Shown: positions 8,984 to 19,835, counted from the stretch's first letter. The stretch: 64,000 nucleotides of DNA from Alphaproteobacteria bacterium (GCA_019245415.1 JAFARO010000010.1:124001-188000), one strand, 5' to 3'. The notes: generated by a model from the sequence alone, not told the origin. Numbers and translations: made by a program.

Positions 8984-10786
8984 CTAGTCCTGATTCATCT
9001 TCAGCGCGGCGATGAAGGCCTCCTGCGGGATGTCGACCTTGCCGAACTGGCGCATCTTCTTCTTGCCCTCTTTCTGCTTGTCGAGGAGCTTGCGCTTGCG
9101 GCTGATGTCGCCGCCATAGCACTTGGCGGTCACATCCTTGCGCAGTGCGCTGATGGTCTCGCGCGCGATCACCTTGCCGCCGATGGCCGCCTGGATCGGA
9201 ATTTGAAACAGATGACGCGGGATCAGGTCCTTCAGCTTTTCGCACATCGCGCGACCGCGCGCTTCCGAGCGCTGGCGGTTGACGATCATCGACAGCGCGT
9301 CGACCGGTTCGCCATTGACCAGGATGGAAAGCTTGACCAGATCGCCCTCGCGGTACTCCTCGATGTGGTAGTCGAAACTCGCATAGCCGCGGCTGACCGA
9401 TTTGAGCCGGTCGTAGAAATCGAACACCACCTCGTTCAAGGGCAGCCGATAGACCACCATGGCGCGGCTGCCGGCATAGGTGAGCTCGATCTGCTGGCCG
9501 CGGCGGTCTTCGCAGAGTTTCAGCACCGCGCCGAGATGCTCATCCGGCACCAGGATGGTCGCCTTGATCCAGGGCTCCTCGATGAAGGCGATCTTGACGA
9601 CGTCGGGCATGTCGGCGGGATTGTGCAGCTCGCGCATGGTCCCGTCGTTCATGTGGATGCGATAGATGACGCTCGGCGCGGTCGCGATGAGCTCGAGGTT
9701 GAACTCGCGCTCCAGCCGCTCCTGCACGATCTCCAGATGCAGCAACCCCAAAAAGCCGCAGCGGAAACCGAAGCCCAGCGCCGCGCTGGTCTCCATCTCA
9801 TAGGTGAAGCTCGCATCGTTCAGATGCAGGCGGCCCAGCGCGCTGCGCAAATCCTCGAACTGCGCCGCATCGGCGGGGAAGAGGCCGCAGAACACCACCT
9901 GCTGCGCCGGCTTGAAGCCGGCCAGCGGCGTCTCGGTACCCTTCTTCTCGTCGGTGATGGTGTCGCCGACCTGTGTGTCTGCGACCTGCTTGATCTGCGC
10001 CGTGATGAATCCGACCTCGCCCGGTCCGAGCCGCTCGACATTGACCTTCTTGGGCGTGAAGACGCCGACCTGTTCGACCTGATAGACGGCGTCGGACGCC
10101 ATCATGCGGATCTTCTGACCCTTGCGCATCTCGCCGTCGACGATGCGCACCAGCACCACGACGCCAAGGTAGGAATCGTACCAGCTGTCGACCAGTAGCG
10201 CCTTGAGCGGCGCGTCCGCATTGCCCTTCGGCGCCGGAAGGCGATGGACGATCGCCTCAAGCACCTCTGCGATGTTCAATCCGGTTTTGGCCGAGATCGG
10301 GATCGCTTCCGAGGCGTCGATGCCGATCACGTCCTCGATCTGCTGGCGGATTCGCTCGGGCTCGGCGGCCGGCAAATCGATCTTGTTGAGCACCGGCACG
10401 ATCTCGAGATGGGCGTCGATCGCCTGATAGACGTTGGCCAGGGTCTGCGCCTCCACACCCTGGCTGGCATCGACGACGAGCAAGGCGCCCTCGCAGGCCG
10501 CGAGACACCGGCTCACCTCATAGGCGAAGTCGACATGGCCCGGCGTGTCCATCAGGTTGAGCGTGTAGGTCTTGCCGTCGCGCGCCATGTAGGCGAGGCG
10601 GACGGTCTGGGCCTTGATGGTGATGCCGCGCTCGCGCTCGATCTCCATCGAGTCGAGCACCTGGTCCTTCATCTCGCGCGAAGTCAGTCCTCCCGTCGCC
10701 TGGATCAGGCGGTCGGCCAGCGTCGATTTGCCGTGATCGATATGGGCAACGATCGAAAAATTGCGGATTTGGGCGAGGTCGGTCAT
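8984..10786 (-). CDS. lepA: elongation factor 4 (LepA)
   Basis: A 600-residue ribosome-associated GTPase affecting back-translocation or initiation. The G1 motif is [15 protein letters not shown]3 is DTPGHVDF and G4 is NKID. The LepA-specific C-terminal domain is present ([23 protein letters not shown] in two parts). The length equals the family norm. It precedes a DUF4153 membrane-protein gene by 146 bp, in which I see no further gene. Confidence 0.97.
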   Translation of the reverse strand: MTDLAQIRNFSIVAHIDHGKSTLADRLIQATGGLTSREMKDQVLDSMEIERERGITIKAQTVRLAYMARDGKTYTLNLMDTPGHVDFAYEVSRCLAACEGALLVVDASQGVEAQTLANVYQAIDAHLEIVPVLNKIDLPAAEPERIRQQIEDVIGIDASEAIPISAKTGLNIAEVLEAIVHRLPAPKGNADAPLKALLVDSWYDSYLGVVVLVRIVDGEMRKGQKIRMMASDAVYQVEQVGVFTPKKVNVERLGPGEVGFITAQIKQVADTQVGDTITDEKKGTETPLAGFKPAQQVVFCGLFPADAAQFEDLRSALGRLHLNDASFTYEMETSAALGFGFRCGFLGLLHLEIVQERLEREFNLELIATAPSVIYRIHMNDGTMRELHNPADMPDVVKIAFIEEPWIKATILVPDEHLGAVLKLCEDRRGQQIELTYAGSRAMVVYRLPLNEVVFDFYDRLKSVSRGYASFDYHIEEYREGDLVKLSILVNGEPVDALSMIVNRQRSEARGRAMCEKLKDLIPRHLFQIPIQAAIGGKVIARETISALRKDVTAKCYGGDISRKRKLLDKQKEGKKKMRQFGKVDIPQEAFIAALKMNQD

Positions 10787-10843
10787 CGGAGGCGCGCGAT
10801 ATAGCCGTCTCTGCCTATCAGCCGCAATCCCGTCCTTCGATCC

Positions 10844-12025
10844 TTACGAGGGCCGTCTTGCCCGGGGCTCGCGCATGACAAGCAGCAGCGGCACGATCGC
10901 GGCAAGCTCCGCCGCGATCGAGACGCCTGCCAGCAGCGAGAAAGAGACGTCGTAGAGCACGCCGAGTAGGGCGCTTCCCAGGAACCAGGCGATGCCGAAG
11001 GTCGCGGAGAAGGCGCCGAAGGCCGTGGCGCGCGCCTGCTCCGGCACGAGCTCGGCGACCCCGGCCGTGAGAACGGAATTCTCCATGCCGAGCACGGTGC
11101 CCCAGAGCATCGCGCCCAGAACGGCTAGCCAACCGCTGCCGAGGAAGGCTAGTGGCGTCACCGCGGCCGCGACCAGCATGGCCGGCAACAGAACGATGAA
11201 CCCTTGCCGGTCGAACAGCTTGCCCATCGCGAGCGCGCCTGCACCCGACCCTGCCATCGCGATGGCATAGAGGATCGGGATCGTGGGCTGCGCGACGATC
11301 CCGGCCTTGGCGAAATGGAAGGCGATCAGCGGCCAGTCCGCGAAGCCGAAGGCCATGAGCGCGGCGCTCGCCGCATAAAGCCAGAAGGCGCGCGGAAAGG
11401 ACGCATCGCTCGATTCGCTGCGACGCGGCGCCATTTCCCCTGCCCAGGGAAAACGGATCCACACGCCGGCCACGATGACAATCGTGATCGCCGCAGGCAC
11501 GCCCAGCCACAGAAAGGCCGTCTGGTAACGGCCGTGATGCGCCAGCACCAGGGCGGTGATCAACGGCCCCATCAGCGCGCCTGTCTGGTCGAGCGCTTCA
11601 TGCAGGCCGAACGCCCAGCCCTGGCCGATCTTTTCGCCCGCGCGCGACTTCATGGTGTTGGCCGCAGGATTGCGCAGCGCCTTGCCGCTGCGCTCGAGTA
11701 TGATGAGCGCCGCGGCGCCCCACCAGCTTCCCGTCAAGGCAATAGCGGGCACCGCAGCCATCTGCAACGCGTAGCCCGCGAAGGCGATCAGCCAGAGCGC
11801 GCCCGTCCGCTGGGCCAGCCGCCCCGATCCGAGCCGCAACAGATAGCCGAAAAGCTCTCCCGTGCCCGCGATGACGCCGACGGCCGTTCCGCTTGCCCCC
11901 AGGAGCCCAAGATAGGGCCCGGTGATGCCGCGCATGCCCTCATAGGCCATGTCGGCGAACAGGCTGACCACGCCGAAGGCGACGATGAAGGCGAGTGCGG
12001 ATTTTCTGTCGAACGCCCTGGCCAT
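10844..12025 (-). CDS. MFS transporter, substrate unknown
   Basis: A 393-residue protein with about twelve hydrophobic helices. The N-terminal half has the MFS-type loop after helix 2 (RLGSGRLAQRTGALW), and GKALRNPAANTMKSRAGEK occurs in the helix 4-5 region. ADMAYEGMRGITGPYLGLLGASG is shared by a group of MFS proteins of unknown substrate. The start is close to a plus-strand methyltransferase gene, so the two are divergent. Nothing in the surroundings indicates the substrate. Confidence 0.85.
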   Translation of the reverse strand: MARAFDRKSALAFIVAFGVVSLFADMAYEGMRGITGPYLGLLGASGTAVGVIAGTGELFGYLLRLGSGRLAQRTGALWLIAFAGYALQMAAVPAIALTGSWWGAAALIILERSGKALRNPAANTMKSRAGEKIGQGWAFGLHEALDQTGALMGPLITALVLAHHGRYQTAFLWLGVPAAITIVIVAGVWIRFPWAGEMAPRRSESSDASFPRAFWLYAASAALMAFGFADWPLIAFHFAKAGIVAQPTIPILYAIAMAGSGAGALAMGKLFDRQGFIVLLPAMLVAAAVTPLAFLGSGWLAVLGAMLWGTVLGMENSVLTAGVAELVPEQARATAFGAFSATFGIAWFLGSALLGVLYDVSFSLLAGVSIAAELAAIVPLLLVMREPRARRPS

Positions 12026-12042
12026 GGCTTAGGATCGTGAGA

Positions 12043-12873
12043 ATGGCGAAACTTTGCAAGAAGCCCGCGGCCGCAAAGGCGCAGGGGGCGCTGCGCGAAT
12101 TGTGGCCGGGGCAATCGGTCGAACTGCTCAAGGCGCTCCACATCCTGACGCGTGACGGCGCGCTGAATGCGGATTCACGCCGCAAGCTCAAGCAGGTCCT
12201 GCATCTGGCCAACCTGATTCGGCCGGCACTCGATGCGGCATTCGCTGTGAGGGACCAACCCGTTCTCGCCGATCTCGGCGCCGGAAAATCCTATCTCGGC
12301 TTCGTCCTCTACGATCTCTTCTTCCGCGGGCAGGGCCGCGGCGTGGTCATTGGCGTGGAAGCACGGCCTGACCTGATCGAGACCTCGAAAGCGATCGCAG
12401 CGGCAAGCGGATTCGAGCGCATGCGCTTTGTCGAGAGCGCGATCCGCGATGCGGCGCTGCCCGAGGGAAGGGCCGACATCGTCACCGCGCTCCATGCCTG
12501 CGACACCGCGAGCGACGAGGCGATCCTGTTCGCGCTGCGGCACGATGCGAAGTTCGTCGCGCTCGTGCCTTGCTGTCAGGCCGAGCTGGCGTCGGAGCTC
12601 GAAGGTTCCAAGAAGCCGCAACGCCAGCTCTGGCGCCATCCGATCCAGCGCCGCGAATTCGGCGCCCATCTCACCAATGTGCTGCGCGGACTGTTTCTCG
12701 AAGCGCATGGGTACAAGGTCCGGGTGACCGAACTCACTGGCCTCGAACACACCCTCAAGAACGAATTCATTTTCGCCGAGCGCCACCAACGCGCGAATGC
12801 GCGCGCGAAAGCGGAATATGACAGGCTGGTGGAGCAGTTCGGCGTGCAGCCGAAGCTACTGGCCGCGGCCTGA
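12043..12873 (+). CDS. class I SAM-dependent methyltransferase (Methyltransf_32-like)
   Basis: A 276-residue protein. LADLGAGKSYLGFVLYDLFF is the SAM-binding motif I, GVEARPDL the acidic loop, and IVTALHACDTASDEAI plus VALVPCCQAEL are the Methyltransf_32 signatures. Related domains occur in tRNA and glutathione-transferase-linked methyltransferases, but the substrate is unknown. The ATG at 12043 is favoured over an upstream ATG at 11995 because the extra residues overlap the divergent MFS gene. It converges with pheT downstream. Confidence 0.8.
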   Translation: MAKLCKKPAAAKAQGALRELWPGQSVELLKALHILTRDGALNADSRRKLKQVLHLANLIRPALDAAFAVRDQPVLADLGAGKSYLGFVLYDLFFRGQGRGVVIGVEARPDLIETSKAIAAASGFERMRFVESAIRDAALPEGRADIVTALHACDTASDEAILFALRHDAKFVALVPCCQAELASELEGSKKPQRQLWRHPIQRREFGAHLTNVLRGLFLEAHGYKVRVTELTGLEHTLKNEFIFAERHQRANARAKAEYDRLVEQFGVQPKLLAAA

Positions 12874-12911
12874 CTACACCCCTGCCGTCGGCGCCGCGCG
12901 ATTCGCCGTTT

Positions 12912-15308
12912 TCATGTGCGCAAAGTCCCTCCCGTGGCAGCGGTCACCGCCGCGACGATCTTCTGCGCCACCGCCTCGATCTCGGCCTCGGTCAAGGTCC
13001 TGTCCCGGGGCTGCAGGCGCACCGCGATCGCGAGCGATTTCCTGCCTTCGGGCACGCCCTTGCCTTCGTAAACGTCGAAGATCTGCGCGCGCTCGATCAG
13101 GGTCCGGTCCACGCTTTTCGCAGTCTTGAGCACCTCATCGGCAGAGATGTTGGCATCGACCACGAACGCAAAATCGCGCTCGACAGCGGGGTAGGGCGAG
13201 GGCGCAAAGGGCGCGCGCGCCTTGCTCTTGGCTTTGGGTTCGGGGACGGCATCGAGGAAGATCTCGAACGCCGCTGCCGGTCCTTTGAGGTCGAAGGCGG
13301 TGAGGATCGCTGGATGCAGCTCGCCGAAAAAGGCGACGACCTTGCGTCCGAGCGCCAGCGTTCCCGCGCGGCCGGGATGGTACCAGGCTGCCGCGCCGCT
13401 CTTGATCGGAGCCGTCATCGGCGCGCCGTACGCCGCTTCAAGCGCGGCCAGCATGTCCGCCTTGACGTCGAAGGCGTCGGGAGCATGGGCCGATTTCAGC
13501 CAATCGCGCGGCGCAGGTCCTGTGCGCAGCCCGGCGGCGACATTGGTTTGCGCCTCCGGCACTCCGGATTCGAACTGCGCGCCCATTTCGAACAGCATCG
13601 TCTCATCGAAGCCGCGGGCCTGGTTGCGCTGTGCCGCGGCCAGAAGCGACGGCAACACGCTCGGCCGCATGGCGTCGAGATCGGCGGCGATCGGGTTCTC
13701 CAACTGGCGAAGATCGTCGCCGCCCCCGAACAGCCTGGCGTGGACGCGCGGAATGAACGTGAAGGAAATGGCCTCGTTGAAGCCGCGCGCCGCCAAGGTG
13801 CGGCGCACAAGGCGCGTACGACGCTGCCCAGGCGTCAAGGTCGGGCGTGCCACCGCGTCGGTGCGCGGCAGCGGCGTCGACGGCACCTTGTCCAGTCCGT
13901 GGATGCGGACCACCTCCTCGACCAGATCGGCTTCGCCTTCCACGTCCAGGCGCCACGAAGGCGGCGCGACCGTCAGGACATTTCCGGCTTTCACCGCGAA
14001 TCCCAGCCGCGACAGGATGCGGACGATCTCTTGCTCGCTCATGGCGATGCCGCCGAGCGCGCGCACATAGCCTGGATCGAAAGCGATCTCGCGGCGCCAT
14101 TGCGGCGGCGCGCCCGCAACGACGATCTCGGAGGGTTCGCCGCCGCACCAGTCCAGGATCCAGCGCGTCGCCAGCTCGAGCCCCGGCACCACAAATTCCG
14201 GGTCGACGCCGCGCTCGAAGCGATAGCGCGCGTCCGAAAGAATGCCGAGCTTGCGGCCGGTGGCGGCGGTGCGCGCAGGGTCGAACCAGGCGGATTCAAC
14301 GAAGACATTCGTCGTGGTTTGGCCGCATCCCGTCTCTTCCCCGCCCATCACGCCGGCAATACCGCGGGCGGCTTTTTGGTCCGCGATCACCGTCATGGTG
14401 GGGTCCAGCCTGTAGCTGCGGCCGTCGAGCGCGAGCATCTCCTCGCCCTCGCGCGCCAGCCGCGCGACGATGTCGCCGTCGAGCTTATCCGCATCGAAGA
14501 CATGCAGCGGACGGCCGCGGTCGTGCGACATCAGGTTGGTCACGTCGACCAACGCAGAAATGGGACGCAGGCCGATCGCCTTCAGCCGCTCCTGCACCCA
14601 CAGCGGCGACGGCCCGTTGCGCACATTGCGTATGAGCCTGCCGGCGAAAATGGGGCAGGCGTTTTTCGCATCCGGGGGAAAATTGAGCGACACTCCGATC
14701 GGACTCTTGAATCGCCCTGGCACCCGCTCGACCGGCGCTGTCTTCAGTGTTCCGAACTCCGCCGCCGCGAGATCGCGCGCGATGCCATGAACGCTCGCCG
14801 CGTCGCCGCGGTTGGGCGTGAGCCCCACCTCGATCACCGGGTCGGTAAGGCCAAGGGCGCGCGCCGCCGGCTCGCCGATCTTCGCATCGCCGCCCAGCTC
14901 GATGATACCGGTGTGATCCTCGCCCAGAAGCAACTCGCGCGACGAGCACAGCATGCCGCGCGATTCGATACCGCGGATCGTACCCACCTTGAGCGCCTCG
15001 CCGCTTGCCGGGATGACGACGCCCGGACGCGCGAAGACGGCTTTCATCCCGGCATGCGCGTTGGGGGCGCCGCAGACGACCTGAATGGGCGTCCCGCTGC
15101 CCGCATCCACCATGCAGAGCTTCAGCTTGTCGGCGTTTGGATGCTTCTCCGCCGAGATCACATGGGCGACGACGAAATCCTTGAGCCGCGCGCCGGCGTC
15201 CTCGACGCCTTCGACTTCGAGCCCGATGGCGGTGAGCTTGTCGGCGACGGCGGCCGCATCGGCGCCGGTCTCGAGATGGTCCTTGAGCCAGGAGAGCGTG
15301 AATTTCAT
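12912..15308 (-). CDS. pheT: phenylalanyl-tRNA synthetase beta subunit
   Basis: A 798-residue beta subunit that with PheS forms the heterotetramer charging tRNA-Phe. It begins [18 protein letters not shown]. The EMAP-II-like tRNA-binding domain follows ([17 protein letters not shown]), then the B3/B4 editing domain ([14 protein letters not shown]) and B5. It ends with the anticodon-binding ferredoxin-fold domain ([20 protein letters not shown]). The start overlaps the pheS stop by 4 bp. Confidence 0.97.
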   Translation of the reverse strand: MKFTLSWLKDHLETGADAAAVADKLTAIGLEVEGVEDAGARLKDFVVAHVISAEKHPNADKLKLCMVDAGSGTPIQVVCGAPNAHAGMKAVFARPGVVIPASGEALKVGTIRGIESRGMLCSSRELLLGEDHTGIIELGGDAKIGEPAARALGLTDPVIEVGLTPNRGDAASVHGIARDLAAAEFGTLKTAPVERVPGRFKSPIGVSLNFPPDAKNACPIFAGRLIRNVRNGPSPLWVQERLKAIGLRPISALVDVTNLMSHDRGRPLHVFDADKLDGDIVARLAREGEEMLALDGRSYRLDPTMTVIADQKAARGIAGVMGGEETGCGQTTTNVFVESAWFDPARTAATGRKLGILSDARYRFERGVDPEFVVPGLELATRWILDWCGGEPSEIVVAGAPPQWRREIAFDPGYVRALGGIAMSEQEIVRILSRLGFAVKAGNVLTVAPPSWRLDVEGEADLVEEVVRIHGLDKVPSTPLPRTDAVARPTLTPGQRRTRLVRRTLAARGFNEAISFTFIPRVHARLFGGGDDLRQLENPIAADLDAMRPSVLPSLLAAAQRNQARGFDETMLFEMGAQFESGVPEAQTNVAAGLRTGPAPRDWLKSAHAPDAFDVKADMLAALEAAYGAPMTAPIKSGAAAWYHPGRAGTLALGRKVVAFFGELHPAILTAFDLKGPAAAFEIFLDAVPEPKAKSKARAPFAPSPYPAVERDFAFVVDANISADEVLKTAKSVDRTLIERAQIFDVYEGKGVPEGRKSLAIAVRLQPRDRTLTEAEIEAVAQKIVAAVTAATGGTLRT

Positions 15309-16393
15309 CGGCTGAGCCCTCCGTCCAAGGTGGGCACGTCGAGGGCCGCGAAGCCGAAATGCTTCAGCCAGCGCAGATCCGACTCGAAGAAGGGCCGGAT
15401 GTCCGGGATGCCGTATTTGAGCATCGCCAGGCGGTCAACGCCGCCGCCGAAGGCGAAGCCGGAATAGCGCTTGGGATCGATGCCGCACATCGACAGCACG
15501 CGCGGATGCACCATGCCGGAGCCGGCGAGCTCCAGCCAGTCGTTGCCGGTGCCGAATTTTATTTGTCCTTGTACGGATCGATCGCAGCGCAGATCCCATT
15601 CGACGCTCGGCTCGGTGAAGGGGAAGTAGGACGGCCGCGCCCGCAGCTCGACCGAATCGACCTCGAAGAACGCCTTGTAGAATTCCTCCAGCACCCATTT
15701 CAGGTGTCCGAGGCTGATGTTCTCGTCAACGACCAGACCTTCGTATTGGTGGAACATCGGAGAATGCGTCGCGTCCGAATCCACGCGATAGGTGCGGCCG
15801 GGCGCGACGATGCGGATCGGCGGCTTTTTCTTCAACATCGTACGCACCTGCACGGGCGAGGTATGGGTGCGCAGGACGTGCTGCGAACCGTCGGCCTGGC
15901 GCGCGACATAGAACGTGTCGTGCATCTGGCGCGCCGGATGGTCGGGCGGAATGTTCAGCTTGGTGAAGTTGTAGTCGTCGAACTCGATATCGGGTCCCTC
16001 CGCCACGGCGAAGCCCAGATCGGCAAAGATGGCAGTGACCTCGTCGAGCACCTGGCTGACCGGATGGATCGTGCCGCGCGGCTCCGGGCGCGGCGGCAGG
16101 GTCACGTCGATGCGCTCCGAGGCGAGCCGCGCGTTCATCGCTTCCTCCGCAAGCTGGCCCTTTCGCAGTGATACCGCCGAGGTCACATTTGCAGTGTTTG
16201 CGTTGAATCGAGGGCCGTAATGCTTACGCTCTTCAATGGACATGCTCCCGAGCATCGAGAGCAGTTCTGTGTTCGCGCCCTTCTTCCCGATCGCTTGGAT
16301 ACGAAGATTCTCTAGTTCTCGTTCGTCACGAGCAGTGGGAATTGCAACGAGAATTTCGTCGATTCGCTTTTGCTTTTCGTCGATATCGGACAT
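15305..16393 (-). CDS. pheS: phenylalanyl-tRNA synthetase alpha subunit
   Basis: A 362-residue catalytic subunit. An N-terminal coiled coil ([14 protein letters not shown]) is followed by the class II core: motif 2 region [22 protein letters not shown], split here by my reading as [11 protein letters not shown] plus [14 protein letters not shown], and motif 3 region [14 protein letters not shown]. Its N-terminal half has a noticeably lower GC content than the C-terminal half. pheT follows with a 4-bp overlap. A palindromic repeat lies between this gene and rplT. Confidence 0.96.
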   Translation of the reverse strand: MSDIDEKQKRIDEILVAIPTARDERELENLRIQAIGKKGANTELLSMLGSMSIEERKHYGPRFNANTANVTSAVSLRKGQLAEEAMNARLASERIDVTLPPRPEPRGTIHPVSQVLDEVTAIFADLGFAVAEGPDIEFDDYNFTKLNIPPDHPARQMHDTFYVARQADGSQHVLRTHTSPVQVRTMLKKKPPIRIVAPGRTYRVDSDATHSPMFHQYEGLVVDENISLGHLKWVLEEFYKAFFEVDSVELRARPSYFPFTEPSVEWDLRCDRSVQGQIKFGTGNDWLELAGSGMVHPRVLSMCGIDPKRYSGFAFGGGVDRLAMLKYGIPDIRPFFESDLRWLKHFGFAALDVPTLDGGLSR

Positions 16394-16420
16394 GTGCGTC
16401 CTCCACGTCTTATCCTAATT

Positions 16421-16482
16421 CGTCATGGCCCGGCTTGTCCGGGCCATCCAATTGGGTCGCCCGCATAAAGCGGGCGATGACG
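16421..16482. repeat. intergenic palindromic repeat, family A copy 1
   Basis: A 62-bp element bounded by CGTCAT and ATGACG. It contains GGCCCGG/CCGGGCC and CGCCCGC/GCGGGCG stems. Two further copies are at 40512 and 57565. It lies between rplT and pheS. Confidence 0.8.
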
Positions 16483-16514
16483 AGGTGTTGGAATGGTGGA
16501 AGGCGAGACGACGA

Positions 16515-16862
16515 CTAAGCCTGGGCCTGATCCACCAGCGCCTTGAAGGCCGCGGGCTCGTGCACGGCCAGATCGGCGAGGACCTTGCGGTCCATCTCGA
16601 TCCCGGCCTTGGCGAGCCCGCTGATAAATCGGCTGTAGGTCATGCCGTGCTCGCGGCAGCCGGCATTGATGCGCTGGATCCACAGCGAGCGGAAGTTCCG
16701 CTTCTTCTCCTTGCGGCCGACATAGTTGTGCTGCAGCGCGCGGTCCGCGGCCGCGTTGGCCGAGGTGATGGTGTTCTTGCGGCGGCCGTAGAAGCCCTTG
16801 ACCTGCTTGAAGACCTTCTTGCGCCGTGCGTGGCTGGGAACGGAACGGGGTGCTCTCGACAT
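16515..16862 (-). CDS. rplT: 50S ribosomal protein L20
   Basis: A 115-residue ribosomal protein that binds 23S rRNA early in 50S assembly. [20 protein letters not shown] and [19 protein letters not shown] are invariant L20 segments. It follows rpmI by 10 bp, forming the conserved rpmI-rplT pair. infC, often upstream in other bacteria, is not present here. Confidence 0.98.
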   Translation of the reverse strand: MSRAPRSVPSHARRKKVFKQVKGFYGRRKNTITSANAAADRALQHNYVGRKEKKRNFRSLWIQRINAGCREHGMTYSRFISGLAKAGIEMDRKVLADLAVHEPAAFKALVDQAQA

Positions 16863-16872
16863 CGGATCCTCC

Positions 16873-17070
16873 TCAGCCGTAGGGCATCCAGCGCTTCACG
16901 CGCTGGGTTTCGGACGACGACAGCACCGCGGTGCCGCGCAGGTCGCGGGTGCGCGCCGGCGAGTTGTTGATCAGCCGGTGGCGCTTGCCCACTTGGTGGG
17001 TCTTGATCTTGCCGTTGGCGGTGAACTTGAAGCGCTTCTTGGCGCCGGACTTGGTCTTCATCTTGGGCAT
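16873..17070 (-). CDS. rpmI: 50S ribosomal protein L35
   Basis: A 65-residue basic ribosomal protein beginning [20 protein letters not shown], with [20 protein letters not shown] in the centre. It is the first gene of the rpmI-rplT unit. A perfect 9-bp hairpin sits 22-44 nt upstream of its start codon. Confidence 0.98.
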   Translation of the reverse strand: MPKMKTKSGAKKRFKFTANGKIKTHQVGKRHRLINNSPARTRDLRGTAVLSSSETQRVKRWMPYG

Positions 17071-17091
17071 TTTGCGGGTGACTCCATCTGG

Positions 17092-17114
17092 ATGACCGGG
17101 TCAGGCCCGGTCAT
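17092..17114. promoter_or_regulatory. hairpin in the rpmI 5' leader
   Basis: ATGACCGGG (17092-17100) and CCCGGTCAT (17106-17114) form a perfect 9-bp stem with a 5-nt loop, upstream of rpmI. It may be part of an L20-type autoregulatory leader, or simply a short relative of the palindromic repeats in this genome. Confidence 0.45.
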
Positions 17115-17209
17115 GGGCGCATTTGGAGCCGCCACGGCATGCCCTGCCGGGCGGCTCAGGAAGGCGCGGGTCTTAAAGGGCGGCCGTCGCTTTTGCAAGC
17201 AGAGGAAGG

Positions 17210-17542
17210 CTATTTCTCGTCCTTCTCCCGGCGCTGGGGACCATTGTTCTCGTGCCGGTCGCGCGTGGGACTCTCGCTCGACTCGCCGGTGACCCCGAAA
17301 TCGCGCGACTGACTGCCGGCTTCCACCAGGAGAAACCCTTCGGCCGCCAAGCCCCGCTTGAGCAGTTCACGCACCGCGGCGGCCCGGCTGGGCATGTGGG
17401 ACTTGAATCGCCACGTATCGACCGCCTCAAGCTCTCTCTCGGTGAGCATGATCTGAAGGCGCTCTCCCCGTGTCAGACCCGCCGGCATCCTCGAATTCCC
17501 TTCACCCCCAGTTTGCCCTACGCGTTGCGGATGAGACGTCAT
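17210..17542 (-). CDS. ribbon-helix-helix domain protein, putative transcriptional regulator
   Basis: A protein of up to 110 residues. The central part, LTRGERLQIMLTERELEAVDTWRF followed by PSRAAAVRELLKRGL, fits a ribbon-helix-helix DNA-binding fold of the CopG/Arc type: a beta strand and two helices. The C-terminal tail is polar and charged and probably disordered. An alternative ATG at 17488 would begin MPAGLTRGERL. It is divergent from the histidine kinase gene, and two TACTCACTTA repeats lie in the shared region. Confidence 0.65.
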   Translation of the reverse strand: MTSHPQRVGQTGGEGNSRMPAGLTRGERLQIMLTERELEAVDTWRFKSHMPSRAAAVRELLKRGLAAEGFLLVEAGSQSRDFGVTGESSESPTRDRHENNGPQRREKDEK

Positions 17543-17543
17543 T

Positions 17544-17661
17544 TACTCACTTATCCTTTTGTTAGCTCAAACCGTCAAGCGCTGCCTCAACGCAGAAGAG
17601 GCTTGATTGGTTGCTTGGCCCTTATGGCGACTGTTGGCGGAAGCCCCCAATTACTCACTTA
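17544..17661. promoter_or_regulatory. two TACTCACTTA direct repeats in a divergent intergenic region
   Basis: TACTCACTTA occurs at 17544-17553 and again at 17652-17661, both preceded by T. They flank the shared upstream region of the RHH gene and the histidine kinase gene. This would suit autoregulation by the RHH protein. Binding is an inference. Confidence 0.4.
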
Positions 17662-17736
17662 AGTCATTGATTTAATTCGATTTTCTTCTTGACAAGGGGA
17701 TGCGAGATTGTCATGGTCGATCATCAGGAGGAACCG

Positions 17737-18414
17737 ATGAGCATCGCCGAAGTCATTCCCTTCCGCCCCCAATTCGCACTGATCACCGAGGCCAACCACC
17801 GGGTCGCGAACCACCTCTCTTTGCTGGCTGGCCTGGTGCAGGCCCAGGCCTCCCATGTCGGCCAGGGGCCGGCGCAGCTCCCCCGCGAGGAGGTGCAGGG
17901 CATGCTCCGCGAAGTTGCGGGCAAGGTCGTCGGCGTCGGCCAGCTCCACCGCCGCCTCGCCGACCTGGCGCACGACCAGATCATCGAGCTCGGCGCTTAT
18001 CTGATCGAGAGTTCGCACGCGATGGTCAAATCGCTGTCGCTCCAGGACCGCGTCGGCATCGTCCATCGCCTGGAGACGCGCTGCCCGGCGCGTGCCGAGC
18101 AGGTTCAGCCCGTGACGCTGATCGTCGGTGAGATCATCATGAACGCGGTCAAGCATGCCCACCCCACGGGCATCGCGGTGCAGATCTCCATCTATTGCGG
18201 CCGCACCGCCAGCGGGCGGGTGCTGATCGAGGTCGAAGACGACGGCGTCGGCTTCCCCGAGAATTTCGACCCGCGCCACGGCGGCGGGGTCGGCTTGAAA
18301 CTCATCCGGCAGCTCGCCGCCTCGCTTCATGCCGATCTCGAGATCATGTCGGACAGCATGGGCGCGCGGTTCAGCCTGACCCTGCCGCCCGAAAAGACGA
18401 GCGAATTCGGCTAG
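17737..18414 (+). CDS. soluble histidine kinase of the HisKA_2/HWE type, no sensor domain
   Basis: A 225-residue protein. EANHRVANHLSLLAGLVQAQ (residues about 16-35) is the HisKA_2 phospho-acceptor segment with its His. The HATPase domain shows the N box (IVGEIIMNAVKHA), a D box (EVEDDGVGFPENFD) and a G-rich lid (GGGVGLKLIRQLAASL). A strong AGGAGG at 17726-17731, 5 nt before the ATG at 17737, decides the start over upstream ATGs. There is no PAS, GAF or membrane segment, so sensing must come from a partner. This kinase type often feeds PhyR-like stress responses, but no regulator is encoded here. Confidence 0.78.
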   Translation: MSIAEVIPFRPQFALITEANHRVANHLSLLAGLVQAQASHVGQGPAQLPREEVQGMLREVAGKVVGVGQLHRRLADLAHDQIIELGAYLIESSHAMVKSLSLQDRVGIVHRLETRCPARAEQVQPVTLIVGEIIMNAVKHAHPTGIAVQISIYCGRTASGRVLIEVEDDGVGFPENFDPRHGGGVGLKLIRQLAASLHADLEIMSDSMGARFSLTLPPEKTSEFG

Positions 18415-18472
18415 CCCTGGGTTCGGTGGCGGTGCCTTGCGCGCACGCGGCCGGCGCGACTAGGCTTATCCT

Positions 18473-18886
18473 ATGTTTACCGAATTCAAGAATTTCGCCA
18501 TGCGCGGCAACGTCGTCGACCTGGCGGTCGGCGTCGTCATCGGCGCGGCCTTCACCGCGATCATCAATTCGCTGGTGAAGGACATCCTCACCCCGCCGCT
18601 CGGCTGGATCACCGGCGGCATCGACTTCGCCAACTTTTTCTTCGTGCTCAAGGGCGGCCATTACAGCACGCTCGCCGAGGCGCAGAAGGCGGGCGCCATC
18701 ACCATCAACTACGGCGTCTTCCTCAATGCCGTGATCACCTTCCTGATGGTGGCCTTCCTGCTGTTTCTCGTGATGCGGCAGTTGAACAGGCTGGTGACGC
18801 GGCCCAACGCGCCGCCGCCTTCGGCGCCGCCCGAGGACGTGCTGCTGCTGCGCGAGATCCGCGATCTGCTGAAAGGCCGGCCATGA
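18473..18886 (+). CDS. mscL: large-conductance mechanosensitive channel MscL
   Basis: A 137-residue inner-membrane channel opening under hypo-osmotic shock. It starts [22 protein letters not shown]1 is [19 protein letters not shown] and TM2 is [20 protein letters not shown]. The C-terminal bundle ends in [10 protein letters not shown]. Its stop overlaps the start of the next secreted protein. Confidence 0.97.
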   Translation: MFTEFKNFAMRGNVVDLAVGVVIGAAFTAIINSLVKDILTPPLGWITGGIDFANFFFVLKGGHYSTLAEAQKAGAITINYGVFLNAVITFLMVAFLLFLVMRQLNRLVTRPNAPPPSAPPEDVLLLREIRDLLKGRP

Positions 18887-19425
18887 AGGCGCTCGTGCTC
18901 GCGCTCCTGTTGCTTCCGGCCGCGGCCCTTGCCGACGCGGCGTCGGACATGGCGAGCGTCGTGAACGGCTTCTACGGCGCCTATTCCGGCTTCCATCCTT
19001 CCGATGGCATCCCCGACGCGAAGGGCCGTGCGAAATATTCGCCCTTCATCTCGCCCGCGCTCGAAGCCCTTCTGAGCGACGGCGACAGGGCAGAGGCCCG
19101 CTTCGCCAAAGCCAACAAGGATTCTCCGCCGCTGATCGAGGGCGATCTCTTCACCTCCAATTTCGAAGGCGCGACCGCCTACAGGGTCGAGACCTGCAGC
19201 GCCAGCGGCCGGCGCGGGAGCTGTGCCGTCATGCTCACCTACGATCCGGGCAAGACCAACAATGCGAAAGACAAACCCTTCAGTTGGACGGACACGGTCT
19301 ATCTCGTCCAGACGCCGGCGGGCTGGCGCGTGGACGACATCGGCTATGGCGGGACCTGGGACTTCGGCAACAAGGGCAAGATGAGCGATACCTTGAAAAG
19401 CGCGATCGCCGACGCAGGGAATTGA
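18883..19425 (+). CDS. secreted protein, DUF3828-like
   Basis: A 180-residue protein with a cleavable signal peptide ([19 protein letters not shown]). The mature part contains [29 protein letters not shown] and a C-terminal beta-rich half ([19 protein letters not shown]). This resembles DUF3828 or related NTF2-like periplasmic proteins. The start overlaps mscL by 4 bp and its stop overlaps msrB (TGATG), so the three genes look like one operon. The family assignment is tentative. Confidence 0.62.
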   Translation: MKALVLALLLLPAAALADAASDMASVVNGFYGAYSGFHPSDGIPDAKGRAKYSPFISPALEALLSDGDRAEARFAKANKDSPPLIEGDLFTSNFEGATAYRVETCSASGRRGSCAVMLTYDPGKTNNAKDKPFSWTDTVYLVQTPAGWRVDDIGYGGTWDFGNKGKMSDTLKSAIADAGN

Positions 19426-19835
19426 TGGCCGAAAAACCCGTTCCCATCGCCGACACCGACGAAGACTGGCGCCGCAAGCTGTCGCCGGAAGCCTACCGCG
19501 TGCTGCGCCAGCACGGCACCGAACGGCCGGGAACGAGCCCCCTGAACGGCGAACATCGGCAAGGCACCTATCGATGCGCGGGCTGCGGAACCGAATTGTT
19601 CGCCTCCGATACCAAGTTCGATGCCCATTGCGGCTGGCCGAGCTTTCACACCGCCAAGCCCGGCGCGACCGAAAGCGCGATCGACACCAGCCATGGGATG
19701 GTGCGCACCGAGGTTCATTGCGCGCGCTGCGGCGGACATCTGGGTCATCTGTTCGATGACGGTCCGGCTCCCACCGGCCAGCGCTATTGCATGAACGGGG
19801 TGGCGCTCGCCTTCGAGCCCGAGAAGGACAGCTGA
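19425..19835 (+). CDS. msrB: peptide-methionine (R)-S-oxide reductase MsrB
   Basis: A 136-residue enzyme reducing methionine-R-sulfoxide in oxidised proteins. The two zinc CxxC pairs are CAGC and CARC, the structural segment is [11 protein letters not shown], and the catalytic Cys is in RYCMNGVAL. There is no signal peptide, so it acts in the cytoplasm. The start overlaps the stop of the preceding secreted protein. Confidence 0.96.
   Translation: MAEKPVPIADTDEDWRRKLSPEAYRVLRQHGTERPGTSPLNGEHRQGTYRCAGCGTELFASDTKFDAHCGWPSFHTAKPGATESAIDTSHGMVRTEVHCARCGGHLGHLFDDGPAPTGQRYCMNGVALAFEPEKDS

Noticed and set aside
8838-9245. In-frame N-terminal extension of the DUF4153 protein
   Set aside because: It would overlap the lepA 3' end, is basic and low-complexity, and precedes an ATG that fits the first membrane helix.
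13314-15467. 717-residue plus-strand frame
   Set aside because: It is the Arg/His-rich shadow of pheT, caused by high GC at codon third positions.
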